Shown here one piece after another: positions 1 through 6,724 of a DNA stretch of 9,937 bases. How positions within the stretch are numbered: position 1 is the stretch's first letter; each line of letters opens with the position of its first letter. Where the stretch lies: contig PATE01000081.1 of assembly GCA_002712305.1 (NCBI GenBank), positions 5,462 through 15,398 of the forward strand, read 5' to 3'. The translations under genes and the position numbers were made by a program. Under the pieces are notes generated by a model. It was not told where the DNA came from. It searched no databases and saw only the letters and a program-made list of their open reading frames with translations. The DNA is from Gemmatimonadota bacterium (lineage in GTDB: Bacteria > Latescibacterota > UBA2968 > UBA8231).

Positions 1-542
1 ATCCCATCTTCGCGCTCTTCCACGATGCGGACATAGTAGTCAGGGTGCGTCTGCTCCGAGGGCAGCAGCGCTCGGTCACCCTTCACATCGGTCTGCGCCA
101 CGGCGAGGGAGAGATCGCGATCTCGAGCGTGGGCATGGAAGGCACTGACACGATCGTGATAGTCGGTGCCGGCCTTCTCGTCCACGACGCGGCTCACCAG
201 ATCGAGCGCGAACAGTGCATCCGTACCGATCTCCTTGATCAGCAGAACCGTGCTGTCAGCCAGGCGCGTCGAGGTCTCGATCATCTCGCGACGATTGAGA
301 AGATCCTGTGTGTGGGCGGGATGTTTGTAGTAGCGACTGTGAACCTGCCCAGCCTCATCGGTCCAGCTGAACAGATCGCGGTGTTCGGTGTCTTCGGCAA
401 TTTCATAGTCCAGGGACGTGTGGCGCACGCCGATACTCAGTTGCTCGTGTGTGGTGACATCTTCAACACGTTGTCCCCGATAGTACACCACACGGCCATC
501 TCTGAGTCCCTCGCGGTATTGCTCTGCGGTTCGTAATGGCAT
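1..542 (-). CDS. 4-hydroxyphenylacetate 3-hydroxylase / 4-hydroxybutyryl-CoA dehydratase superfamily protein (N-terminal part)
   Basis: The first 180 codons of a protein that runs off the left edge; family members are about 480-500 residues. Family features are the opening MPLRTAEQYREGLRDG with a following YYRGQRVEDV, the TDVKGDR motif at residues 151-157 and YVRIVEEREDG at 170-180, all typical of the HpaB N-terminal domain shared by flavin monooxygenases and 4-hydroxybutyryl-CoA dehydratase (4HBD). The TDVKGDR to VEEREDG segment resembles 4HBD closely. However, against the clostridial 4HBD sequence as I recall it, the two N-terminal [4Fe-4S] ligands (Cys99, Cys103) fall on Leu100 and Glu104, so a 4HBD-type cluster is unlikely and a flavin-dependent hydroxylase or dehydrogenase is more probable. 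The ATG start at 542 has the best ribosome binding site in the window. It lies 28 nt after the FadN-like gene and is probably co-transcribed with it. The substrate cannot be told from this fragment. Confidence 0.8.
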   Translation of the reverse strand, partial: MPLRTAEQYREGLRDGRVVYYRGQRVEDVTTHEQLSIGVRHTSLDYEIAEDTEHRDLFSWTDEAGQVHSRYYKHPAHTQDLLNRREMIETSTRLADSTVLLIKEIGTDALFALDLVSRVVDEKAGTDYHDRVSAFHAHARDRDLSLAVAQTDVKGDRALLPSEQTHPDYYVRIVEEREDG

Positions 543-546
543 CTTG

Positions 547-555
547 CCCTCCTCC
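547..555 (-). promoter_or_regulatory. Strong Shine-Dalgarno of the HpaB-like gene
   Basis: On the minus strand GGAGGAGGG sits four nucleotides before the ATG at 542. It is the strongest ribosome binding site in the window. It supports independent initiation of this gene, in contrast to the GTG starts just upstream that lack an obvious site and look translationally coupled. Confidence 0.7.
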
Positions 556-570
556 TCTCACCCACCCAAC

Positions 571-2913
571 TCAGTTGCGCAGGGGTTTGCCCGTTTCAAG
601 CATATGGATGATTCGTTCGCGCGTGGCCGGTGTTGCACTGAGCGCGTGAAACTGTTCGCGTTCTAGATCGAGCAATCTCTGCTCAGAGACACGCTCCTGC
701 CCTGCCCCACACAATACGTGCGCCAGCGCCGTGCCCACCACAACATCGTGTTCAGTCGCCGAACCTTCTTGTCTGGCGCGATCAAGTTCGTCCGTCAGGC
801 GTGAAAGTCCCGCCTGTCCGGCCGTAGAGAGATCGGTCGGCGCTGGCGGTGTCCAGCCCGTGCTCAACGCACCAGCCGTCGTCACGGCATGTTGGATCAC
901 GCGGTGACCGTCCATGTGAATCGCATCGGTTGCGTCGACAAGTCCAAAATCCTGCGCTTGTCTGGCATTGTCCGACATCAGACCTTCCCGCAGAATGCCG
1001 AATATCCGCTCCACATCGGCCCCCACACGCCGCACGACTTCCTTGCATCCACCGGCCCCAGGAATGAGACCGACCTTCGCCTCCACCAGTCCGATCCTAA
1101 GTTCTGCAGCCAGGACTCGCCCCGCACAGGACAGCGAGAATTCGCAACCACCGCCCAATGCAAGACCACGTCCGGCTGCCACCACGGGAATCGCTGCGTG
1201 ACGCATCGTCGATGTCGCTGTCTGGAACAGGACCAGATACGCTTCCAGTTCCGACCAGCGATCCTCTTGAATCAGACGCAGCAGATACTGCAGATCCGCT
1301 CCAGCTGACAGATGTTCGCCCGCCCCACACAAAACCATCGATTGGAGCTTCCCGCTGCTGACACAGTCGATGGCCATCTGCAAGGGAGGTGGCCCCAGGA
1401 TATTCAGAGATCCCGCGTGGAACTGCAGGATGCCAACGCCATGGCCACCGTCGAGCAGACGGCACCCCTCGCCCTGCTCTAGCACGTCGAGTTCGCCCAG
1501 GAAATCAGCGTCATCCACCGATCCGGGTGAGGTGAGGGGCCTGTAGTTGCCCTTCGACTCGAAGACTTGCTTGCCCTCGTTGGTCTGTCGATACACCGTA
1601 CTCTGAGAGGCTGCCAGTTCGCCAAGCAGGTCGGGAACGGGCTGTGAACTCTCTTCGAGCGTGGCGGCCAGACGCTGGGGCCCAATCAGGTCCAGCAAGG
1701 CCAGGGGCCCGGCCTCCCAGTTGAATCCCCAGACCAGAGCACGGTCAACATCTTCCAGATGGTCGGCTACTCTATGGGCGCAGGCGGCCGCATAGGCGAC
1801 ACAGGTGGCCAGGTGGTCTCGGGCAAATTGTGTCAGTGGCTCCGCAGAATCCCAGAGCGCATCGAGTCGATCTTTGAGCGGACCTCGCAGAGGCAATTCG
1901 AGTCTGATTCGCTCGCGGGGTACGTAGTCGCCCGTTGCCATGTCGCGACTGTGGATCTGTTTACCGACCTTTTTGTAGAATCCACCACCTGTCTTGGCAC
2001 CCAGTTGGCCACTCTCGATCATGGATCCCAAGAAGTCGGGCGTGGCAAAGGTCCGCCTCCATGGATCGTCGACGACACCGTCGTGCACTGTGTGGGCCAC
2101 GTGAGCGAGTGTATCGAGGCCAATCAGGTCACAAAGGCGAAGGCTCGCGCTGCTCGGTCGCCCCAGCAGCGGACCGGTGACGGCATCGACCGCGTCCACA
2201 GTCAATCCGGCTTCACCCATTCGGTGCAGTATATCCATCAGAGCGAATACACCGAGTCGATTGGCGATGAAGTTCGGCGTATCCCGGCAGATCACGGCTC
2301 GCTTGCCCAGCCCGGCCTCAACCCAGGATCGGCAGGACTCGACCACGCCAGGATCTGATGCGACACCGGGGATCACTTCCACCAGGAGCATGGCGCGAGG
2401 CGGATTGAAGAAATGTACGCCCACGAATCGGCGTTGGAAGTCGGCACTGCGGCCTTCGGCGAGGCTCGCGATGGGCAGACCCGATGTGTTGGTGGTGATG
2501 ATCGCATCAGGATGAGACTGCGCCTCGACCAAATCCAGCACCGACCGCTTGATCGCCAGATCCTCGACGACGGCCTCAATCACCCACGGTGCCGTCGCGA
2601 GAACCGGTCCTGAATCATGCAGCGCACCGGGTCGAATTCGCGCCGCGTCTTCGTCTCGAAACAGTGGAGTTGGGCGCATGGAAGGCAGGTCAGCGATCGC
2701 CTGGCGGGCCATTCCGGCCGGATCATCTGCGGTGCCCAGGTCGAGGAGATCGACCTCGACACCCGCACTGGCCAGAAGCGCGGCGATCTGTCGTCCCATC
2801 ACCCCTGCTCCCAGAACGGCCACCGTAGAGGGCAGCGTTCCTTCAGTGGTTCCTTGACTGGCCGTCACTTGACCGGTGCTCCCTTGACCGGGGTCCCTGG
2901 ACCGGCCTTTCAC
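571..2913 (-). CDS. fadN: Bifunctional 3-hydroxyacyl-CoA dehydrogenase / enoyl-CoA hydratase, FadN-type
   Basis: A 780-residue multifunctional beta-oxidation protein that hydrates trans-2-enoyl-CoA and oxidises L-3-hydroxyacyl-CoA with NAD. Domain order is dehydrogenase first, hydratase last. This is the FadN arrangement (Bacillus FadN is about 790 residues), the reverse of FadB. The Rossmann motif GAGVMG is at 35-40. The HFFNPP signature has catalytic His167, and its Glu179 partner is 12 residues on, the same spacing as in FadB. NFIANRLG is at 214-221. The second dehydrogenase C-domain is at about 365-415 (WGFNWEAGP). The crotonase domain spans about 490-680 with SAGADL at 536-541 and both catalytic Glu: Glu591 (GGGCE) and Glu611 (GLVEAKVG). 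All key residues are present, so it should be active. The start is uncertain: the GTG at 2913 overlaps the lipoprotein stop by 4 nt but has no clear ribosome binding site, while the GTG at 2868 has AAGGGAG ten nt upstream. No thiolase partner (FadA) is in the window. Confidence 0.92.
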   Translation of the reverse strand: MKGRSRDPGQGSTGQVTASQGTTEGTLPSTVAVLGAGVMGRQIAALLASAGVEVDLLDLGTADDPAGMARQAIADLPSMRPTPLFRDEDAARIRPGALHDSGPVLATAPWVIEAVVEDLAIKRSVLDLVEAQSHPDAIITTNTSGLPIASLAEGRSADFQRRFVGVHFFNPPRAMLLVEVIPGVASDPGVVESCRSWVEAGLGKRAVICRDTPNFIANRLGVFALMDILHRMGEAGLTVDAVDAVTGPLLGRPSSASLRLCDLIGLDTLAHVAHTVHDGVVDDPWRRTFATPDFLGSMIESGQLGAKTGGGFYKKVGKQIHSRDMATGDYVPRERIRLELPLRGPLKDRLDALWDSAEPLTQFARDHLATCVAYAAACAHRVADHLEDVDRALVWGFNWEAGPLALLDLIGPQRLAATLEESSQPVPDLLGELAASQSTVYRQTNEGKQVFESKGNYRPLTSPGSVDDADFLGELDVLEQGEGCRLLDGGHGVGILQFHAGSLNILGPPPLQMAIDCVSSGKLQSMVLCGAGEHLSAGADLQYLLRLIQEDRWSELEAYLVLFQTATSTMRHAAIPVVAAGRGLALGGGCEFSLSCAGRVLAAELRIGLVEAKVGLIPGAGGCKEVVRRVGADVERIFGILREGLMSDNARQAQDFGLVDATDAIHMDGHRVIQHAVTTAGALSTGWTPPAPTDLSTAGQAGLSRLTDELDRARQEGSATEHDVVVGTALAHVLCGAGQERVSEQRLLDLEREQFHALSATPATRERIIHMLETGKPLRN
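2845..2889 (-). repeat. Three 15-bp tandem repeats at the 5' end of the FadN-like gene
   Basis: Three adjacent in-frame 15-nt units (2875-2889, 2860-2874, 2845-2859) each begin with GGTCAA or AGTCAA on the minus strand. They encode the pentapeptides GQGST, GQVTA and SQGTT. They lie before the Rossmann fold in a stretch that homologues normally lack, and they contain the alternative GTG start at 2868. Confidence 0.6.
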
Positions 2914-4454
2914 TCGACGGACACGACAGGGGCGTTGATGATCAGAACCTCCCCCAGATCGATGACATTGTCCTCACGGTCATAGTCCTGGGCACTGGCG
3001 ACGGACGTCACCCGATCAAAAACATCGAGCTCAAACATCCGCAGCGCCCACAATGGCGCATACCCCTCCTCTGTGGGCAGCCGGGTCACGACATTGTGCG
3101 TCGCCCCCATGGGATCTACGGCAAAGCCATCGTTGATGTCGCGATCGTTTTCCAGGAACGCATACATGACGGGTGCGGATACTTCAGTGCCGGTGAACTC
3201 GATCGCCGCCTGACTGTCGGGATTTTCAAAAAGCAGATACCGCACCACCTGGTCTCGATACCAACCGTCCATCAGCCCCACCGCGTCGGTTGGATCGAAG
3301 CGGCGGGTTGCTGACGAACCGTCCGGCACCATGACACAATTCCACAACTTCTCGGTGACAGTCGTGTCGAACCCCGCCTGTCGAAGATCAGCAACGGAAG
3401 TGATGGAGTTGGCACGGTAGTTCAGATCGCTGACGGAAACCTCCACGACGAATCTCAGATCGTTGTATCCCGCGTCACCGGGAATTTCGTCGAAGAGAGG
3501 CAACTGCGACGGAATCGAGTCACCTCGCCGATCAAACAGCACATACACACGACCGGGTGTCTTCGACTGCACATCGAAGTGATAAAACTCCACAACCTCT
3601 TCGTTAGGTCCGAGGGCACGATGCAGGAAGTCCTCATCAAAATCAATCGGCTCATCCGCCGCCGGCAGACTTGGCTTCAGAGAGCGTAGGAAGAAGACCG
3701 CCGCCGAATCACTGAAGCGATCGATCGCCACGATGGGGACAAAGTCGGGGAAGTTCGCCAGCACATCGATAGCGCCCGTTTCGACGGGCAGGCTCACCCG
3801 GGCGAGCAGATCGACCCGGATATCGGTGCGGACGGTCTCGGATACAAGAACCTGATCCTCATGGTCGACCCCCGACATCGCCAGTTCCACACCGGTTCCG
3901 GTGGGAATGCCCTGGATCTGTTCAAGCAGATTCTCATCGACCTCAAAACTCAGTGTCGCCGTCGTGTCCCCTGCGATCACCACATCAACCCTCAGATTCA
4001 CGATCTCCGGCGGAAGCTGGGATGTCAGTTCGAGTCCGCCCGTGAGTCGGATCAGAGAGACCCTGACCGTCAGTGGAGACGAACTGCTCACGTCGAGCGT
4101 ATCGATGGCTGAGAAGGTGCGGATGCGGTTCGCATCGAACACCTCGACTTCGAATCGACGGGCCTCACCAGCAAGGACCCCCTTGACCAGCCCTCGTGCT
4201 TGCGTACCCACCAGATTCATGGTCCCCACCACACTGTCGGCCATGTCATCGGCCGTCACTTTGAAACGGATCTCCGCCAATAGATCACCGGAGGCACGCA
4301 CACCTGCCGGAAGATCGGCGATCAGTTCGATGCCCTCGTCGCCATCACCCAATCCGGGGTCATCGGGGTTGTCTCGGGTCGGCGAGCTACAGCCCATCAG
4401 CAGAACCAGAGCTCCCCACCAGGGCAAGACGCGATATGTCAACGAGATCTTCAC
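2910..4454 (-). CDS. Large outer-membrane-type lipoprotein with repeated beta domains and a duplicated C-terminal module
   Basis: A 514-residue secreted lipoprotein of unknown function. Residues 1-21 are a type II signal peptide with lipobox LLMG-Cys22. Ser23 at +2 predicts outer-membrane sorting. An acidic Pro/Asp/Gly linker follows (25-40). Residues 41-139 and 140-227 look like two related Ig-like beta domains opening GIELIADLP and GLELTSQLP, and a third similar opening (AIDVLANFP) begins near 228. The C-terminal half holds two copies of one module: about 286-377 (IPGDAGYNDL, then SITSVADL, then NCVMVP) and about 405-511 (LPTEEGYAPLW, then VTSVASA, then INAPVV). I recall this pattern from uncharacterised bacterial and archaeal surface proteins but cannot name the family with certainty. 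The GTG start at 4454 overlaps the HTH gene stop by 4 nt (GTGA) with no clear ribosome binding site, which suggests coupling. It is chosen because it gives a proper signal peptide. Confidence 0.8.
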   Translation of the reverse strand: MKISLTYRVLPWWGALVLLMGCSSPTRDNPDDPGLGDGDEGIELIADLPAGVRASGDLLAEIRFKVTADDMADSVVGTMNLVGTQARGLVKGVLAGEARRFEVEVFDANRIRTFSAIDTLDVSSSSPLTVRVSLIRLTGGLELTSQLPPEIVNLRVDVVIAGDTTATLSFEVDENLLEQIQGIPTGTGVELAMSGVDHEDQVLVSETVRTDIRVDLLARVSLPVETGAIDVLANFPDFVPIVAIDRFSDSAAVFFLRSLKPSLPAADEPIDFDEDFLHRALGPNEEVVEFYHFDVQSKTPGRVYVLFDRRGDSIPSQLPLFDEIPGDAGYNDLRFVVEVSVSDLNYRANSITSVADLRQAGFDTTVTEKLWNCVMVPDGSSATRRFDPTDAVGLMDGWYRDQVVRYLLFENPDSQAAIEFTGTEVSAPVMYAFLENDRDINDGFAVDPMGATHNVVTRLPTEEGYAPLWALRMFELDVFDRVTSVASAQDYDREDNVIDLGEVLIINAPVVSVE

Positions 4455-4711
4455 GCAGTGGCGCCGATATCACGCCCGAAGAGAAACAACTGATCCGGAT
4501 GGGGAGCGACATCGCGCGTCTGCTCGGCGGGGATATCGCCTTCGTGATGAAGAGCAAGCCACGCGTCGATCTCTGATCGACGAAAACGAACGAGCTTTCC
4601 GAGTCGGAAATGGGGGATCTCACCACGTCCGACCATGCGTCGGATGGTGGAAACCGAACAACTCAGATACCGGGCCGCAGCTGCGGCGGTCATCAGTCCT
4701 TCTCGAGGCAT
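4451..4711 (-). CDS. Excisionase-family helix-turn-helix DNA-binding protein
   Basis: An 86-residue protein with a MerR/excisionase-type winged HTH (HTH_17-like) at about residues 7-53: TAAAAARYLSCS, then STIRRMVGRGEIP, then a wing ending VRFRRSEIDAWL. This domain occurs in phage excisionases and in small chromosomal regulators such as BldC. Nothing nearby (integrase, attachment site, recombinase) suggests excision, so a regulatory role is more likely. The tail at 54-86 matches no domain I know. Two starts are possible: ATG 4711, or ATG 4693 (Met7), which has AAGGA three nt upstream and removes residues before the fold. The gene lies 26 nt after queD, and its stop overlaps the lipoprotein start. 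Confidence 0.82.
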   Translation of the reverse strand: MPREGLMTAAAAARYLSCSVSTIRRMVGRGEIPHFRLGKLVRFRRSEIDAWLALHHEGDIPAEQTRDVAPHPDQLFLFGRDIGATA

Positions 4712-4737
4712 GATGCGAATCCGTGGGTAGGGGCGGT

Positions 4738-5175
4738 TCAGATGGTCACAGTGCGACGCAGGGTGAAGAAATTGTTGTCCGTCTCCTGGATCGTCAGTTC
4801 CAAATCGTAGTCGATTCCGTGCCCGGGAAACAGCTTGGCCAGACGATCGACAGCTTCATTCATGCAATAGTGCGTGACATTCTCGACACTCGGATTGTTC
4901 CCAGGCATCACCACGACGCCTTCTGGTTCGAACAATCCCGCGTCGAGGAAGGTCGTGTCCTGCTCGGACACGAGCATTCGGTGGTCGAGTTCTTTGAAGA
5001 TATCCTTCAGTGCACCAAAATCGACGGACATATCCAGTTCATCGCGTGGAAACGACTTGGCGCGCACGGTAAACGCACCACGCCACGTATGGCCGTGCAC
5101 CCATGCACACTTGCCGTCATATCCCAGCTGACGATGGGCGGCATGAAAGCGACCTTTGGCGACGATCTGTTCCAT
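4738..5175 (-). CDS. queD: 6-carboxy-5,6,7,8-tetrahydropterin synthase (QueD / 6-pyruvoyl-tetrahydropterin synthase family)
   Basis: A 145-residue T-fold enzyme, full length for the family. QueD converts 7,8-dihydroneopterin triphosphate to 6-carboxytetrahydropterin, the second step from GTP to queuosine and other deazapurines, in the cytoplasm. The zinc ligands are visible as FHAAH (His14) and HGH (His27, His29), with catalytic Cys23 in the CxxxHGH motif. The substrate- and proton-relay signatures are also present: VDFGALK (51-57), ELDHRML (62-68), PSVENV (95-100) and the pterin-anchoring Glu131 in QET. The C-terminus after Glu131 (DNNFFTL) differs from the usual ETPTS-type ending of classical QueD. 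No queC, queE or queF is in the window, so a related pterin synthase role is not excluded. The ATG at 5175 has AGAGGG nine nt upstream, four nt after the small membrane protein gene ends. Confidence 0.9.
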   Translation of the reverse strand: MEQIVAKGRFHAAHRQLGYDGKCAWVHGHTWRGAFTVRAKSFPRDELDMSVDFGALKDIFKELDHRMLVSEQDTTFLDAGLFEPEGVVVMPGNNPSVENVTHYCMNEAVDRLAKLFPGHGIDYDLELTIQETDNNFFTLRRTVTI

Positions 5176-5179
5176 GTGG

Positions 5180-5506
5180 TCATACCCTCTTTAGTACTTC
5201 GGCAGCAACATGCGTGTTCTTGCCCATCTCGCGTTCAAAACGTACCCGGACCGCCCAGACGGCGAGAGATACCACGACAGACGCGAGAATAATGAAATAG
5301 AGCCCTCGACCAATGATCTGAACAGGCTCACCTACCGAGAATGTCGTGAGCACGACGATGAGGACGAAGGCGCCGATCATCGCCCCCGTCAGGGATCGCA
5401 GAATCCGCTGACAGGTGGCGATGTTGTGGGAATGATCGACAAAGGAGGTTTCGACCTGCGGTCGTTCGGCACGTGTCGATTTTCGACGGGATCGGCTCTT
5501 GCTCAA
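5180..5506 (-). CDS. Small two-helix membrane protein of unknown function
   Basis: A 108-residue protein that I do not recognise. The N-terminus (1-16) is very basic (KSRSRRKSTR), followed by a soluble stretch with HSHN. Two hydrophobic helices follow at about 38-57 and 64-87, separated by a short loop (SVGEPVQ), then a charged 20-residue tail. With basic residues at both ends, a hairpin with both termini in the cytoplasm is expected. The start is a TTG at 5506, supported by GAGGT six nt upstream; that site overlaps the dxr stop codon, so its translation is likely coupled to dxr. It ends 4 nt before queD. Confidence 0.65.
   Translation of the reverse strand: MSKSRSRRKSTRAERPQVETSFVDHSHNIATCQRILRSLTGAMIGAFVLIVVLTTFSVGEPVQIIGRGLYFIILASVVVSLAVWAVRVRFEREMGKNTHVAAEVLKRV
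5185..5190 (-). promoter_or_regulatory. Ribosome binding site of queD
   Basis: AGAGGG on the minus strand lies nine nt before the ATG at 5175, inside the last codons of the upstream gene. It supports that start over the out-of-frame ATG at 5183. Confidence 0.5.
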
Positions 5507-5515
5507 GAGGTGACC

Positions 5516-6724
5516 TCAGGAATAGGTGGAGATCGTTGATCTGGCCTGGCCTCGAGCCCAGGCGTCGACAGCCAGAATGCTGTCGAGGTCGGGCGCGTCC
5601 TGCCCGTTGTGCTTCGACAGGACGGTTTCGTTGATAGAGTGAATGTCGAGGAACCCGACCTCCCCCGCCAGAAATGCCGCCACAGCCTCCTCATTGGCGG
5701 CATTGAGTGCCGCCGGTGTCGAGCCGCCCAACCGCCCTGCTTCATAACACAAGGCAAGTCCGGGAAACTCGGCCAGATCAGGTGCCTCGAAATGCAGGGA
5801 GCCCACCTCAGCCAGATTCAGTGGAGCGAGGGGGCCGGCACACCGTGAAGGCTCGGTCAGGGCGTATTGTATCGGCAGAGCCATGTCCGTGCGCCCGAGA
5901 TGGGCAAGGATAGCACCATCGACAAACTCTACGAGGGAATGGACGATCGACTCGCGGTGCAGGACGACCTCGACGTCATCGACACTCAGCTCGAAGAGCA
6001 AAGAGGCCTCGATGACCTCGAATCCCTTGTTCATCAGGGTCGCCGAGTCGATGGTGATCTTCGGGCCCATCGACCAGGTGGGGTGATGCAGCGCCTCTTC
6101 GGGTGTCACCTGTTTCAGCTCGCTGCGGGCTCTCCCGCGAAAGGCGCCACCCGACGCAGTAAGAATCAGGCGGGAAACGTCCTGGGTCCGCTCGCCACGT
6201 AGACACTGCCACATCGCACTCGGCTCGCTGTCCACGGGCAGGATGCGAGCCCCACTCTTGTTCGCATGGTCAAGAACGAGGCCTCCTGCCATGACGAGAG
6301 GCTCTTTGTTGGCCATGGCTACATCGCGTCCCATCTCGAGCGCCGCCAGGGTTGGCTCAAGCCCTACCGCTCCCACGAGACCATTGACGATGACATCCAC
6401 GCCATCGAGCTGGACGAGCGCACGCAGCCCATCTTCGCCGCAGAAGACCTCACAGTCCGGCAATGCCGTCTGTACTCGTTGTCGATCCTCCGGCACGGCG
6501 ATACAGACGGCCTCGGGCCTCCAAAGTTCAGCCAGCTCGATCAAGCGCTCGATTCGCCCACCGGCACTCAGTGCAACTACGTGGAGTGACTGATCCTGTT
6601 TGGCCAGATTGTCGAGGACCTGGAAGGTGGTCTCACCGATCGAACCGGTGCAGCCAAGGACAACCACACCGCGCTGAGATGACCGGGATCCGTTCCCCGG
6701 TCCAAGCGGATCCGGCGCCTGCAT
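5516..6724 (-). CDS. dxr: 1-deoxy-D-xylulose 5-phosphate reductoisomerase
   Basis: A 402-residue enzyme (E. coli Dxr 398) that rearranges and reduces DXP to MEP with NADPH, the first committed step of the MEP isoprenoid route, in the cytoplasm. The NADPH motif is LGCTGSIG (23-30), with Cys where Ser is common. Metal ligands are Asp165 and Glu167 in VDSE, and Glu236 in MNKGFEVIEA. Asn232, Lys233 and the loop HHPTWSMGPK (213-222) bind substrate, and NKE is at 139-141. Two changes next to the active site stand out: Pro142 where Ser is usual after NKE, and Pro168 in place of the usual His in DSEH. The ATG at 6724 overlaps the ferredoxin stop by one nt (TGATG). A longer in-frame reading from 6844 would lie inside the ferredoxin gene and adds a non-homologous Arg/Pro-rich leader, so it is rejected. 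It sits between the ferredoxin and a small membrane protein. Confidence 0.95.
   Translation of the reverse strand: MQAPDPLGPGNGSRSSQRGVVVLGCTGSIGETTFQVLDNLAKQDQSLHVVALSAGGRIERLIELAELWRPEAVCIAVPEDRQRVQTALPDCEVFCGEDGLRALVQLDGVDVIVNGLVGAVGLEPTLAALEMGRDVAMANKEPLVMAGGLVLDHANKSGARILPVDSEPSAMWQCLRGERTQDVSRLILTASGGAFRGRARSELKQVTPEEALHHPTWSMGPKITIDSATLMNKGFEVIEASLLFELSVDDVEVVLHRESIVHSLVEFVDGAILAHLGRTDMALPIQYALTEPSRCAGPLAPLNLAEVGSLHFEAPDLAEFPGLALCYEAGRLGGSTPAALNAANEEAVAAFLAGEVGFLDIHSINETVLSKHNGQDAPDLDSILAVDAWARGQARSTISTYS

Noticed and set aside
45-536. A 163-codon plus-strand frame opposite the HpaB-like gene
   Set aside because: The minus-strand reading has strong family motifs and a very strong ribosome binding site; the plus-strand product has neither.
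1759-2358. A 199-codon plus-strand frame opposite the FadN-like gene
   Set aside because: Shadow of the dehydrogenase domain region; no family resemblance.
4451-4711. The excisionase-like gene as the sign of an integrated mobile element
   Set aside because: No integrase, recombinase, flanking direct repeats or tRNA target is in the window, and neighbours on both sides belong to the same compact gene run.
3901-4713. A 270-codon plus-strand frame across the lipoprotein and HTH genes
   Set aside because: Ser/Arg/Pro-rich composition typical of a GC-driven antisense frame, and it spans two minus-strand genes with clear features.
5507-5517. Palindrome GAGGTGACCTC between dxr and the small membrane protein
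   Set aside because: The arms are only 5 bp with a 1-nt centre, too tight for an RNA hairpin, and it is explained by the ribosome binding site overlapping the stop codon.
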